Both the position numbers and the translations under genes were made by a program. A stretch of DNA of 29,413 nt from a virus. This document shows positions 29,312 through 29,413 of this stretch, piece by piece. The notes beneath the pieces were generated by a model. The model was given only the letters and a program-made list of their open reading frames with translations, ran no database searches and was not told the origin of the DNA. Positions within the stretch are counted from its first letter, which is position 1. Each line of letters begins with the position of its first letter. The stretch is from positions 1 through 29,413 of IMG/VR virus record IMGVR_UViG_3300003885_000030, one strand, 5' to 3'.

Positions 29312-29413
29312 CATTATTGAGGTAGCAAAGACGAAGAGAGAAGAAAAATATATCACGCCAGAAGACGTGGTCGATGCTCTTAATAAGGGTCGGGTTACAA
29401 TTGAATTAATACG
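29295..29413 (+). CDS. Unidentified gene cut by the window end (partial)
   Basis: ATG at 29295 with GGAGG (29284-29288) opens a frame that runs to the end of the window. The 39 complete codons read MASKNSIIEVAKTKREEKYI then TPEDVVDALNKGRVTIEL. Good ribosome binding site and open frame support a gene. It is too short to identify. Confidence 0.55.
   Translation, partial: MASKNSIIEVAKTKREEKYITPEDVVDALNKGRVTIELI

Overview
The window is a contiguous piece of a tailed double-stranded DNA phage or prophage of siphovirus type. Every convincing gene is on the + strand and many overlap by ATGA or TAATG. The structural genes follow the lambda and gene-transfer-agent order: GpA-type terminase, lambda-type portal, ClpP-like protease fused to an HK97-fold capsid, tail tube, G/GT chaperones, tape measure, DUF2460 and DUF2163 tail-tip proteins, NlpC/P60 protein, tip protein. 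The DNA is fairly AT-rich. The GTA-like holin and lambda-type tail tip fit a Gram-negative host. I cannot name the host, and I see no integrase, repressor, tRNA or CRISPR array.

Layout: 1-3279 holds the end of an unknown gene, a single-HKD phospholipase D-like protein, both terminase subunits (134-nt overlap) and a helix-turn-helix protein. 3348-8921 is the head and connector module. 8921-18205 is the tail. 18214-20298 encodes a receptor-binding protein whose C-terminus looks like the variable region of a diversity-generating retroelement (DGR), followed at 20361 by what looks like the stump of the matching reverse transcriptase. 20545-22806 is a lysis and membrane region: XhlA-like protein, secreted fibronectin-III protein, M15 endolysin, holin, small membrane protein.

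22807-24541 is an accessory island. A near-consensus promoter drives a Dam-type adenine methyltransferase. Its stop codon lies inside a long imperfect palindrome resembling an integron attC site. A small zinc-finger gene follows, ending in a second attC-like palindrome, then a DUF1064 nuclease. 24994-25140 has a perfect-consensus sigma-70 promoter and a three-way-junction RNA ending in a terminator, resembling the c4 antisense RNAs of phages P1, P7 and P4. 25564-29413 is a recombination and early region: tiny overlapping genes, a RecT/Bet annealing protein, a PD-(D/E)XK exonuclease whose catalytic blocks appear in swapped order, coiled-coil proteins and an MmcB-like nuclease.

Main points for follow-up: the decayed DGR, the attC-like gene cassette in a phage, the c4-like RNA, the permuted exonuclease, and the strong internal ribosome binding site inside the protease-capsid fusion. 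All functional names rest on reading motifs by eye; no database search or folding program was run.
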